This document shows positions 1-6,621 of a stretch of 12,178 nucleotides of DNA, one piece after another (the stretch's first letter is position 1; every line of letters begins with the position of its first letter). The position numbers and the translations under genes are program-made. This stretch comes from Spirochaetaceae bacterium. GTDB lineage: Bacteria; Spirochaetota; Spirochaetia; JABEVK01. The stretch lies in assembly GCA_023265735.1 (NCBI GenBank), contig JAHFSN010000022.1, positions 1-12,178 of the forward strand, given 5' to 3'. The notes beneath the pieces were generated by a model. It was given only the letters and a program-made list of their open reading frames with translations. It ran no database searches and was not told the DNA's origin.

Positions 1-693
1 GGCGTGGTTGTTCTTGAAGACGCTTCCGGCGCAGGGAAGGCGGAAATGCCCCTTCGATTCCCGGTCGGCGGCGTTGGTCCGCATGATCTGGGCGATCTTT
101 GCAGGCTCGGCCGGGACGGTTCGAAACCGGGTTTCCAGGAGAAGCCAATCCTTCCCTTGGAATGGGGAAATCTTGTAGGCCCATTCGTCCCTTCGGAAGG
201 GAACGATGAGCTCGCGGTTGGTTTCGTCGAGCACCGTGGCTTCGGCGAAGACGTCGGCGATCTCGGCGCCGTAGCACCGGGCGTTCATGTAGACCGCGCC
301 GCCCACCGTGCTCGGCATGGCGTTCAGGAATTCGAGGCAGGAAAATCCCAAATCGAGGCCGACTTGGGCCGCCTGGCTGACGTCGAGTCCCGCCTGGGTC
401 CTGAACACCCCCTCCTCATGGGACCACCCGTTGAGGCTGGTCAGGTTGAGTACGAGGCCCCGGATGCCCCGGTCGGAAACCAGAAGGTTGGCTCCGCGTC
501 CCAGGGCAAAGAGGGGTATCCGCTCCTGCCTTGCGAGGTTGCGGATGACCCGGACATCGTCGGCAGACCCGGGGAAGACCATGGCGTCGGCTGGACCGCC
601 GATCCGGAACGTGGTGTGGGCCGACAGAGGTTCCTGGAGCCGCCAAGTCCCCGTCAGGTTGATTTTTGAGAGGAGATCGCCTATTGTGGACAC
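1..693 (-). CDS. murB: UDP-N-acetylenolpyruvoylglucosamine reductase (partial, C-terminus off the window)
   Basis: MurB is the cytoplasmic FAD enzyme that reduces UDP-GlcNAc-enolpyruvate to UDP-MurNAc with NADPH in peptidoglycan synthesis. The minus strand reads 231 codons without a stop. FAD-domain features are visible: HTTFRIGGPAD near residue 27, ALGRGANLLVSD near 60, then MPSTVGGAVYMNARCYG near 120. WAYKISPFQG follows, and AGSVFKN near the window edge carries the catalytic serine expected in the family. The last part, including the C-terminal catalytic glutamate, lies outside the window; full-length MurB is about 290-340 residues. I chose GTG at 693 because an in-frame TAG sits four codons upstream and no other start fits. 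No Shine-Dalgarno sequence precedes it, so the message may be leaderless. It is divergent from cysS. Confidence 0.93.
   Translation of the reverse strand, partial: MSTIGDLLSKINLTGTWRLQEPLSAHTTFRIGGPADAMVFPGSADDVRVIRNLARQERIPLFALGRGANLLVSDRGIRGLVLNLTSLNGWSHEEGVFRTQAGLDVSQAAQVGLDLGFSCLEFLNAMPSTVGGAVYMNARCYGAEIADVFAEATVLDETNRELIVPFRRDEWAYKISPFQGKDWLLLETRFRTVPAEPAKIAQIMRTNAADRESKGHFRLPCAGSVFKNNHA
659..687 (+). promoter_or_regulatory. candidate sigma-70 promoter for cysS
   Basis: TTGATT (659-664) and TATTGT (682-687) lie 17 bases apart, each matching four of six consensus bases. Transcription would start near 694 and leave a leader of about 30 bases that contains AGGAG at 711-715. The promoter lies inside the first codons of murB. 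It is a weak match and inferred. Confidence 0.3.
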
Positions 694-699
694 GCGCCC

Positions 700-729
700 A
701 ATCTAGCCCGAGGAGTCTCGTCTTGTCCA
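700..729 (-). promoter_or_regulatory. candidate sigma-70 promoter for murB (leaderless)
   Basis: On the minus strand TGGACA (729-724) and TAGATT (705-700) are 18 bases apart. Six bases separate the -10 box from the GTG start, so transcription would begin at or next to the start codon. That agrees with the missing ribosome binding site. It is inferred from consensus matching only. The -35 box overlaps the cysS ATG. Confidence 0.3.
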
Positions 730-2120
730 TGAAGTTGTATAACACCCCTGACCGCAAGGTCGTTGACTTTACCCCCCTGAACCCCGGAAAAGTCACGATG
801 TACTGTTGCGGGCCCACCGTGTACAACTACGCCCACATTGGCAACCTCCGGGCCTACCTGTTTGAAGATGTGCTGCGGCGCACCTTGGAAATGGAAGGTT
901 TTGAGGTCAAGCATGTCATGAACGTCACCGACGTCGGCCACCTGACCGGCGACGGAGACGACGGCGAGGACAAGATGATTAAGGGAGCCCGGGAAAAGGG
1001 AATGTCCGTCTGGGATATCGCCAAATTTTTCACCGAGTCGTTCTTCCTGGACACCTCGCGGCTCAACGTTCTGCGGCCCACGGTGGTGGCCCCCGCCACC
1101 CAGCACATCTCCCAGATGATCACCCTGATCCAGCGCCTGGAAGCCAACGCGCTGACCTATCAGGCCGGCGGGAACGTGTACTTCAACACCGCCAAGTTTC
1201 CCGATTACGGCAAAATGGCCCTTTTGGACCGTCAGGAAGCTCCGGCCCTCAGCCGGGTGGACGCCGACGCCGGCAAGAAGAATCCCCGGGACTTCGTCCT
1301 CTGGTTCACAAAATCAAAATTCGGCGACCAGGCCATGACCTGGGAGTCTCCCTGGGGACTGGGCTATCCAGGCTGGCACATCGAGTGCTCGGCCATGGGT
1401 ATCCACCACCTGGGCGAACGGTTTGACATCCACTGCGGGGGCATCGACCACGTGCCCGTCCACCATACCAATGAGATCGCCCAAAGTGAGGGCGCCCTGG
1501 GACATAAGTGGGTGAACTACTGGCTCCATAATGAGTTCCTGCTCCTGAGCAAAGAGAAGATGTCCAAGTCTTCGGGGGAATTTTTGACCCTTCAGGTGCT
1601 CGTCGATAGGGGGTACGACCCCTTGGACTACCGGTTCTTCTGCTTTGGTGCCCACTACCGCAGCCCGCTGACGTTCACCTGGGAGGCCCTCGACGCTGCC
1701 CGAAACGCCCGGAAGAACCTGTTCGACCGGGTCCGGGAATGGAAGGCCGGCCCGGTTCTGCCCCCCGGCTCCGGCTCGGCACCCTACCTGGCCGCCTGGA
1801 AGGACGCCCTCGAAAACGATCTCTCGACGCCCCAGGCCCTGGCGGCTCTCTGGGGCCTGGTGAAGGACCCCTTGGTGGTCCCGGGGGAAAAGCTCGGGGC
1901 GCTGGAGGAGATGGATAGGGTCCTGGGACTGGGCCTGTCGGCCCTCGCCCCGCTGCCGGAGGAAACCGTTCCTGGCGCCGTGGCCGCCCTGGTCGAGGCC
2001 CGGAGCCAGGCTCGGAAATCCAAGGACTGGAAACGTTCCGACGAGATTCGGGACGAACTCAAAACCCTGGGCTGGACCGTCGAAGACACAGGTTCCGGCC
2101 CCGTCTTGAAGAAACTGTAG
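729..2120 (+). CDS. cysS: cysteinyl-tRNA synthetase
   Basis: This class I synthetase charges tRNA-Cys with cysteine in the cytoplasm. The product is 463 residues, normal for the family. The HIGH-type motif is HIGN at residues 36-39, and KMSKS is at 277-281. The four zinc ligands that read cysteine can be placed by alignment with the E. coli enzyme: C27 (MYCCG), C220 (HIECSAM), H245 and E249 (VHHTNEIAQ). The C-terminal DALR-type helical region and a conserved tail (SKDWKRSDEIRDELKTLGW) are present. I used ATG at 729. A TTG at 723, two codons upstream, has the better spacing (seven bases) from AGGAG at 711-715 and could be the true start. The sigma-factor gene follows after 15 bases, so the two are probably co-transcribed. 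Confidence 0.97.
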   Translation: MKLYNTPDRKVVDFTPLNPGKVTMYCCGPTVYNYAHIGNLRAYLFEDVLRRTLEMEGFEVKHVMNVTDVGHLTGDGDDGEDKMIKGAREKGMSVWDIAKFFTESFFLDTSRLNVLRPTVVAPATQHISQMITLIQRLEANALTYQAGGNVYFNTAKFPDYGKMALLDRQEAPALSRVDADAGKKNPRDFVLWFTKSKFGDQAMTWESPWGLGYPGWHIECSAMGIHHLGERFDIHCGGIDHVPVHHTNEIAQSEGALGHKWVNYWLHNEFLLLSKEKMSKSSGEFLTLQVLVDRGYDPLDYRFFCFGAHYRSPLTFTWEALDAARNARKNLFDRVREWKAGPVLPPGSGSAPYLAAWKDALENDLSTPQALAALWGLVKDPLVVPGEKLGALEEMDRVLGLGLSALAPLPEETVPGAVAALVEARSQARKSKDWKRSDEIRDELKTLGWTVEDTGSGPVLKKL

Positions 2121-2135
2121 GAAGGCTGTAACGAG

Positions 2136-2711
2136 ATGCGGGCACTTCTGTTTTTGATGACGGGGGAGAGCGGTTTTCCAGGGGCATCGTCCTCTGCGGG
2201 TGCGGTTCCGACGCCCCGGGGCTTCACCGAAGTCTACGAGGCTTGGTCGCCCCTCCTGTTCCGCATCGTCTACAGAATGACGGGGCGCAGGGAAGCCGCC
2301 GAGGAGATCGTGCAGGAAGCCTTCATCAAGTACTACGAACGCCAAGACGTCCTTCCCACGGACGAAGGCCTGAAATTCTGGCTGATTCGGGTCGCGAGGA
2401 ACCTGACGCTCAACCACGAGAAACGCAAGGGGAGAGAAAGACGGGCCATGGAGCGGGTGTTCCACGAACCCGCGCCTCGGTCCGAGAAGAATGCCCTGGA
2501 GCAGCTGACCGACGCCGAGTCCGTGACCGACGTGCAGAAGGCGCTCCTGAGACTCCCTGAAAACCTCCGGACCGTGCTCGTCTTGAAGGAGTACGCGGGG
2601 TTTGCCTACTCGGAAATCGGGAAGATGCTGAACATCACAGAAGGGAACGTGAAGGTCCGGGTATTCCGGGCCCGGGCCCGGTTGGCCCAGCTCCTGAAGG
2701 AGGTCCTGTGA
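2136..2711 (+). CDS. ECF-type RNA polymerase sigma factor
   Basis: This is a 191-residue group 4 (ECF) sigma factor that would direct RNA polymerase to a small regulon. Region 2 spans about residues 30-100 (FTEVYEAWSPLLFRIVYRM, then AAEEIVQEAFIKYYE and FWLIRVARNLTLNH). Region 4 spans about 125-191 (ALLRLPENLRTVLVLKEYAG, then YSEIGKMLNITEGNVKVRVFRARARL), ending in the usual recognition helix. About 28 low-complexity residues precede region 2. AGGAAGG at 2119-2125 supports the ATG at 2136; an ATG at 2157 is possible but lacks such a site. Its TGA overlaps the GTG start of the next gene (GTGA), so the two are probably translationally coupled. The partner appears to be the membrane anti-sigma-like protein that follows. 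I do not assign a symbol. Confidence 0.93.
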   Translation: MRALLFLMTGESGFPGASSSAGAVPTPRGFTEVYEAWSPLLFRIVYRMTGRREAAEEIVQEAFIKYYERQDVLPTDEGLKFWLIRVARNLTLNHEKRKGRERRAMERVFHEPAPRSEKNALEQLTDAESVTDVQKALLRLPENLRTVLVLKEYAGFAYSEIGKMLNITEGNVKVRVFRARARLAQLLKEVL

Positions 2712-3145
2712 AAGACAACGAACGCATGCTGGTTTCGGCCCACGAGGACGGGGAAGTCCAGTCCCCCTGGAAGGAGCAGATCGAAGCCCGGGTGGCCCAG
2801 AACGCCGATTGGGCCGCCGAATCTCTCCGGCACCGCCGGGTGAAGGCCCTGCTGGCGGCCGATCCGGAGCCCAAGCTGACCCTGTCGAAAGAAAGACTTC
2901 AGGCCGCGCTTCGGGGTGTTGCTCCCCGGCGGGAACCGGCTCGGCTCCCCCTGGCGTGGCTGTCGGTGGCGGCGGCGGCCCTGGTGCTGCTGGCCAGCGG
3001 GGCGGGGTACTGGTTCGGTTCCCAGGCCTCGACGCCGGCCCAGGTCTCGGAACTTCAGGTTCAGGTTCCCAGCCAGATCGAACTCAAGCTTTCCGGAGAG
3101 GGCCAGCTCCTGATGGCGTCGACCCTCCAGGGGAACGGCCCTTGA
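2708..3145 (+). CDS. putative single-span membrane anti-sigma factor
   Basis: This is a 145-residue protein with a cytoplasmic N-terminal domain, one membrane segment at about residues 82-104 (LAWLSVAAAALVLLASGAGYW) and a short outer segment of about 40 residues. The N-terminus (LVSAHEDGEVQSPWKEQIEARV, residues 8-29) resembles the start of RseA/ZAS-type anti-sigma domains, where a short acidic DGE-like turn follows the first helix. It has no cysteine and so no HxxxCxxC zinc motif. The GTG start lies four to nine bases after AGGAGG (2697-2702) and overlaps the sigma-factor stop. Position and topology make it the likely inhibitor of that sigma factor. This is inferred; sequence similarity is weak. 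The next gene starts at TTG in a TTGA overlap. Confidence 0.7.
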   Translation: MKDNERMLVSAHEDGEVQSPWKEQIEARVAQNADWAAESLRHRRVKALLAADPEPKLTLSKERLQAALRGVAPRREPARLPLAWLSVAAAALVLLASGAGYWFGSQASTPAQVSELQVQVPSQIELKLSGEGQLLMASTLQGNGP

Positions 3146-3573
3146 TCCAAGCCTTCCGTCTCCTCTTTGCCTTGCTGCTTTTCCTTCCCTGGAGCCTCTC
3201 GGCTGAACCAGGTGACGTGATCCTTGTGAGGATCACGCCCCAGGTGGTGGAACAGGACCAGTCGGTTTCTTGGAAGCAGGAACTCTCGAAGGTCACCAAA
3301 GCCGGTCAGCCGGTGGTCGTCAATATTGACGCGGCTCCCCTCGAGATTCGAGTTTCGATCACACCCTTCGTCCATGGGAAAGACTTCTTCCTGGTGGTCC
3401 AGGGAGACGTGAAGCAGAAGAATGCCTCGGGCCGCGTCCGGCGGTCTATCACGGTTCAATCGATGACGGTGCCTCCGGGGGTACCCGTGGCGTTTTTCCC
3501 CCTGGGCCGGGATCCTGGTTCTCCCACCCACCAGATGGTGATCCGAATGCAGGTGGAGTCGCAGGATGAATAG
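3142..3573 (+). CDS. secreted protein of unknown function
   Basis: I do not recognise this family. TTG at 3142 is the likely start: it overlaps the upstream stop (TTGA), AGGGGA at 3129-3134 lies seven bases before it, and it begins directly with a signal peptide (MIQAFRLLFALLLFLPWSLSA, cut near residue 21). The frame is open further upstream, but that extension would run under the anti-sigma gene. The mature part of about 122 residues has no cysteine, is rich in alternating beta-like stretches (VVVNIDAAPLEIRVSITPFV, DFFLVVQGDVKQ, RRSITVQSMTV) and looks like a small periplasmic or surface beta domain. It overlaps the next gene by eight bases. In a sigma/anti-sigma operon it could sense or respond to envelope state, but nothing in the sequence proves this. 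Confidence 0.75.
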   Translation: MIQAFRLLFALLLFLPWSLSAEPGDVILVRITPQVVEQDQSVSWKQELSKVTKAGQPVVVNIDAAPLEIRVSITPFVHGKDFFLVVQGDVKQKNASGRVRRSITVQSMTVPPGVPVAFFPLGRDPGSPTHQMVIRMQVESQDE

Positions 3574-5101
3574 TCCGCTGTTTCAGCGTCTGCTGAACGG
3601 CTGGCCCTTCGTCGTCCTCGGGACCCTCGTCCTGGTGTTCGCCCTCATGATCACGTTCTCCCGCAAGGCCCCCGTCATCGTGTCCATGGAACCCTCAATG
3701 GCCGCGCCGGGGCAGACGGTGACGGTAACGGGCGACTACTTTGGCCGCACCGCCCGGGAAGGGACCCTCAACCTCGCGGGCGAAATCCCGCCCCCGTCGC
3801 TGATCCAGACGTGGAACGACCAGAAGATCGTCTTCGTGGTTCCCGAAGACGCCTCCTCGGGCTTGGTTACGGTGTCGAATTCCCAGGGGACGAGCCTCGG
3901 CGTCCTGTTCACGAACACCGAGTCCATTCCCACGGTGCTCCGGGCCGCGTCGGTTTCCGGGGAGCCTCTGGTGTTCGCCGTGGTTCCCGGTCAGCCGTCT
4001 TCGGGTCAACTGGTCACCCTCACCGGGCGGGGGTTTGGGGCCGGGGACGAGAAGGGGCGGCTTCGCTTCGAGGTGGGCCCCGGGGTCGTCCTCGAGCTCG
4101 CGTCCTCCGAATCGGTCAAGTGGACGGACCGCTCCGTAGTCTTCCGTTGGCCGGCCGGCGCGGGGGTCGCCACAAAACTCTCCCTGGTGACGCCTCGAGG
4201 ACGATCCGAGCCCCTTTCCATCGATGGCTCAACCCCCCTGTCGCTGGGTGATCCCCGGACCGTGGTCGTGGGATTCAGGGCAAAGGTTGCCGTCCCTGGT
4301 TCAACTTCGGCCAACGTCTGGGGTCCTATCCCCGAGACCTCGGCGGGCACCGTATGGTCGGTGGTGTCCTCGGACACCCCTCCCTTGGTGACGGACGGCT
4401 TCCTGGCCTTTCCCTGGAGTCAGCTTGTCCCGGGGGACCATCAGCTGTCTTACCGCCTTTCCCTCACGACCTATGCGTGGAAATGGAACGGCTGGCCTGC
4501 GGGAGCCCCCCCCGTTCAGGCGGCCCCGACCTCAGATGACCGTCCCGGACTCTGGTGGCGATCCTCCGCCGCGGCCCTTAAAGTCTTGACGGCGTCGTGG
4601 GGACTCGCGGTGTCGGACCCTTGGCTGCGGATTCAGAAGATCCAGGCGGGACTCTCGGCGGCCTTTCGGTTTGTGCTCACGCCCCGAACGGGGACGGGCC
4701 TTTCCAGTTCACCTGAAACTCTCCTCTCGTCGGGAAGGCTCGATTCCATCGATGCCTCCTCGCTGGCGGCGTTCATGGCCGCCCAATCCGGCATCCCCAG
4801 CCGCCTGGTTTCCGGACTCTGGTGGGCCCCCGATGGACGGCTGAGTCCCCGGGTCTGGGTCGAGGTCTGGATCGCCGGCGCGGGCTGGATACCCTGGGAC
4901 GTGGTGGATGGGAATCCGGGTAACCTTGACAACAGGCATTATGCCTTCCAAAGCTCGACGGGACAACCAAAAAGGTTCATCGCGCGGTCCCGACTCTTCG
5001 GAGCTCCGGGGCCCCTGGGACTGGGTCTTCCCTCGGGGGAGGCGGCCGGTTCTCAAGAGCTTCCTCGGGTTCAGTGGGAGCTCGCGCGCCTCGACAAATG
5101 A
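3566..5101 (+). CDS. membrane-anchored IPT/TIG protein with degenerate transglutaminase-like domain
   Basis: This 511-residue protein has a signal-anchor at about residues 13-31 (WPFVVLGTLVLVFALMITF). Two IPT/TIG immunoglobulin-like domains follow, at about 36-117 (PSMAAPGQTVTVTGDYFG) and 134-220 (VPGQPSSGQLVTLTGRGFG). A less clear middle leads to a transglutaminase-like core at about 385-455. In that core, AAFMAAQSGIPSRLVSG and VWVEVWIAGAGWIPWD match the family's GIPAR and HAWVEV...GWxPxD blocks. The cysteine position is serine (S394) and the histidine position is arginine (R429); only D445 of the triad remains. The domain therefore probably binds without catalysis. The protein should face outward from the cytoplasmic membrane. 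It starts inside the end of the secreted-protein gene and closes the sigma-factor operon. No terminator is evident after it. Confidence 0.85.
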   Translation: MNSPLFQRLLNGWPFVVLGTLVLVFALMITFSRKAPVIVSMEPSMAAPGQTVTVTGDYFGRTAREGTLNLAGEIPPPSLIQTWNDQKIVFVVPEDASSGLVTVSNSQGTSLGVLFTNTESIPTVLRAASVSGEPLVFAVVPGQPSSGQLVTLTGRGFGAGDEKGRLRFEVGPGVVLELASSESVKWTDRSVVFRWPAGAGVATKLSLVTPRGRSEPLSIDGSTPLSLGDPRTVVVGFRAKVAVPGSTSANVWGPIPETSAGTVWSVVSSDTPPLVTDGFLAFPWSQLVPGDHQLSYRLSLTTYAWKWNGWPAGAPPVQAAPTSDDRPGLWWRSSAAALKVLTASWGLAVSDPWLRIQKIQAGLSAAFRFVLTPRTGTGLSSSPETLLSSGRLDSIDASSLAAFMAAQSGIPSRLVSGLWWAPDGRLSPRVWVEVWIAGAGWIPWDVVDGNPGNLDNRHYAFQSSTGQPKRFIARSRLFGAPGPLGLGLPSGEAAGSQELPRVQWELARLDK

Positions 5102-5114
5102 CCCTCGAGTTTTG

Positions 5115-5143
5115 TTGACAGGGTCTAGGGGCATCCCTATACT
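5115..5143 (+). promoter_or_regulatory. near-consensus sigma-70 promoter for the Crp-like gene
   Basis: TTGACA (5115-5120) and TATACT (5138-5143) are separated by 17 bases, so the -35 box matches fully and the -10 box matches five of six. Transcription would start near 5150, about 20 bases before the ATG at 5171. It lies in the only sizeable gap between the sigma operon and the next gene. Confidence 0.75.
5126..5139. promoter_or_regulatory. perfect inverted repeat inside the promoter (candidate operator)
   Basis: TAGGG-GCAT-CCCTA is a perfect five-base inverted repeat that fills the spacer and enters the -10 box. A second pair, GACCCT (5100-5105) and AGGGTC (5120-5125), flanks the -35 box. 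A bound repressor would block RNA polymerase. No protein can be assigned from the sequence; short palindromes also occur by chance. Confidence 0.35.
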
Positions 5144-5170
5144 GGGTGGCAGTGGGGGCATCGGCGGTCC

Positions 5171-6403
5171 ATGGATAATCCTCTCCAGCTCCAGCTGGTG
5201 AACTTCAAGAAAGATGCCTACATCATTGTTGAAGGGAAGGCCAACGCCGACTACTTCTACATCCTGCGGTCGGGTAAGGTGCGCATCAGCAAGGAAGTCC
5301 AGGTGGTGGAAGAGGAGGAGTCCTCTTCGCTGGAACCCGGCGATTTCTTCGGCGTCGTCTCGACCATGTCGACCCACTCCCATATCGAAACTGCCCAGGC
5401 CCTCACCGACGTGTCACTCATCCAGGTGCACCGTGATCAGTACGGCGTGCTCATCGAACGCAACGCCCCCGTGGCCCTCAAGATCATCCAGGGGTTCTCG
5501 AAGAAGGTTCGGTACCTCGACGAAGCCCTGACCCAGATTACGTTCAAGAATTCCGCCGAAGGTGACCCGGACCAGCTCTTCAAGGTGGCCGAATACTACG
5601 CTCGCCAGAGCAAGTACAACCAAGCTTTCTTCAGCTACTACCAATACGTCAAGGCGCATCCCCAGGGCCCCCACGCGGCGGTGGCCAAGGAGAGGCTAGG
5701 AAAGATCAAACCCTACGCCAAGGTGGCGTACCTGGAAGGCTCCGACACCGAGTTCACCCGAACCTACCCCAAGGACACCATGATTTTTGCCGAGTGGCAG
5801 ATCGGGCAGGAGATGTATATCCTGCAGAAGGGTCAAGTCAAGATCTCCAAGATCGTGGGCGATAAGGAAGTCCTCCTGGCCATCCTGAAGCCCGGGGACA
5901 TTTTCGGGGAAATGAGCCTGATCGAGAACAAACCCCGGTCGGCCTCCGCCGATGCGTACGAAGACGCCGTTCTCCTCGCGGTGAACCGAGCGAACTTCCA
6001 GCGCATGGTCACCACCCAGCCCCAGATCATCACGAGACTGACCACTCTGCTGGCCGAGCGGATCTGGAACCTTTACCGCCAGCTTTTCAACGCCACCATG
6101 GAGAATCCTGTGGGCCGGCTGTTCGACGCCCTCATGCTCCAGCTGGAAAAGAACCGCGTGGCCCTGAAGGCTGGCTCCCCCTACCTGTTCCCCTTCGGCC
6201 CCAAGGAACTGCTCAATATGGTGGGACTCTCCACCGGCGAGGGCAACCTGTTCATCAAAGAGCTGTTCAAGGCGCAGGGGTTCAAGCTTGTAGAGAACAA
6301 GATCTCGGTCAACGACGTGGTGGAAGTCGAGAGCCAAACCAAGTACTTCCGCAAGATGGATAGGTTGAGCAAGAACCGCGCCGACGCCCGCGCTGCCCGC
6401 TGA
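5171..6403 (+). CDS. Crp/Fnr-like protein with two cyclic-nucleotide-binding domains
   Basis: This is a 410-residue cytoplasmic regulator. The first cNMP-binding fold covers about residues 1-115 (DYFYILRSGKVRISKE), but its phosphate cassette is degenerate (GDFFGVVSTMSTHSHIETAQA). A helical, TPR-like segment follows at about 130-185 (LFKVAEYYARQSKYNQAFFSYYQYV). The second fold, about 190-310, has an intact-looking cassette (GDIFGEMSLIENKPRSAS) with the glutamate and arginine that hold the nucleotide. The C-terminal part, about 315-390, is a winged-helix-like region (FGPKELLNMVGLSTGEGNLF). Known Crp proteins have one nucleotide domain of about 210-230 residues in all, so this is a long, two-sensor version. 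The ribosome site is weak (GGCGG at 5163-5167). It could be a transcription factor, or a signalling protein whose DNA binding has faded. Confidence 0.88.
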   Translation: MDNPLQLQLVNFKKDAYIIVEGKANADYFYILRSGKVRISKEVQVVEEEESSSLEPGDFFGVVSTMSTHSHIETAQALTDVSLIQVHRDQYGVLIERNAPVALKIIQGFSKKVRYLDEALTQITFKNSAEGDPDQLFKVAEYYARQSKYNQAFFSYYQYVKAHPQGPHAAVAKERLGKIKPYAKVAYLEGSDTEFTRTYPKDTMIFAEWQIGQEMYILQKGQVKISKIVGDKEVLLAILKPGDIFGEMSLIENKPRSASADAYEDAVLLAVNRANFQRMVTTQPQIITRLTTLLAERIWNLYRQLFNATMENPVGRLFDALMLQLEKNRVALKAGSPYLFPFGPKELLNMVGLSTGEGNLFIKELFKAQGFKLVENKISVNDVVEVESQTKYFRKMDRLSKNRADARAAR

Positions 6404-6409
6404 AGGCTC

Positions 6410-6518
6410 GGACCTCGGCCTTTTGGCGTCGCCTCATGGGGGACTTCCGGTCCTCGGCGTACTTCCAGTACGCCTGTGGTCCTCGCTCTCTCTCGGCTTT
6501 GCCAAAAGACCGATCTCC
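6410..6518. repeat. long inverted repeat enclosing two hairpins
   Basis: Positions 6410-6427 pair with 6501-6518: 15 of 18 positions are complementary, including an unbroken eight-base core CTTTTGGC / GCCAAAAG. The enclosed 73 bases hold the GGAC-TTCCG-GTCC and GGCGTAC-TTCCA-GTACGCC hairpins. Confidence 0.55.
6441..6474. repeat. two adjacent hairpins with matching TTCC loops
   Basis: GGAC (6441-6444) pairs with GTCC (6450-6453) around TTCCG. GGCGTAC (6456-6462) pairs with GTACGCC (6468-6474) around TTCCA. Both loops are five bases and share TTCC, while the stems differ completely. Confidence 0.6.
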
Positions 6519-6546
6519 GTCGCCTTCTCCTTTCACGACACCATAG

Positions 6547-6615
6547 AAAACTTCGCTTCGCTTGTTTTGGGGAGGCATCGCTTCGCTTGCCTCGGGGGAT
6601 GCACTTCGCTTGTCC
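6547..6615. repeat. three tandem hairpins sharing a CTTCGCTT loop
   Basis: AAAAC/GTTTT (6547-6551 with 6564-6568) and GAGGCA/TGCCTC (6572-6577 with 6588-6593) are perfect arms. GGATG/TGTCC (6597-6601 with 6611-6615) pairs with two G-U type pairs. The motif CTTCGCTTG recurs at 6556, 6581 and 6604, so the repeat period is 23-25 bases. Confidence 0.6.
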
Positions 6616-6621
6616 TTTTGG

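Noticed and set aside
1314..2465. Long minus-strand open frame (383 codons) under cysS and the sigma gene
   Set aside because: It is antisense to two clear genes, has no family-like sequence, and is a by-product of high GC and codon bias.
2809..3141. Upstream extension of the secreted-protein frame
   Set aside because: It lies under the anti-sigma gene in another frame, is Gly/Pro-rich, and would bury the signal peptide.
6403..6570. Rho-independent terminator after the Crp-like gene
   Set aside because: Hairpins exist, but none is a GC-rich stem followed by a T-run. The GTTTT at 6564-6568 belongs to a weak AT stem.
6551..6612. CRISPR-like array from the CTTCGCTTG repeats
   Set aside because: The repeat is only nine bases and the period about 24. 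Interval sequences pair with each other as stems rather than being unrelated spacers, and no cas gene is near.
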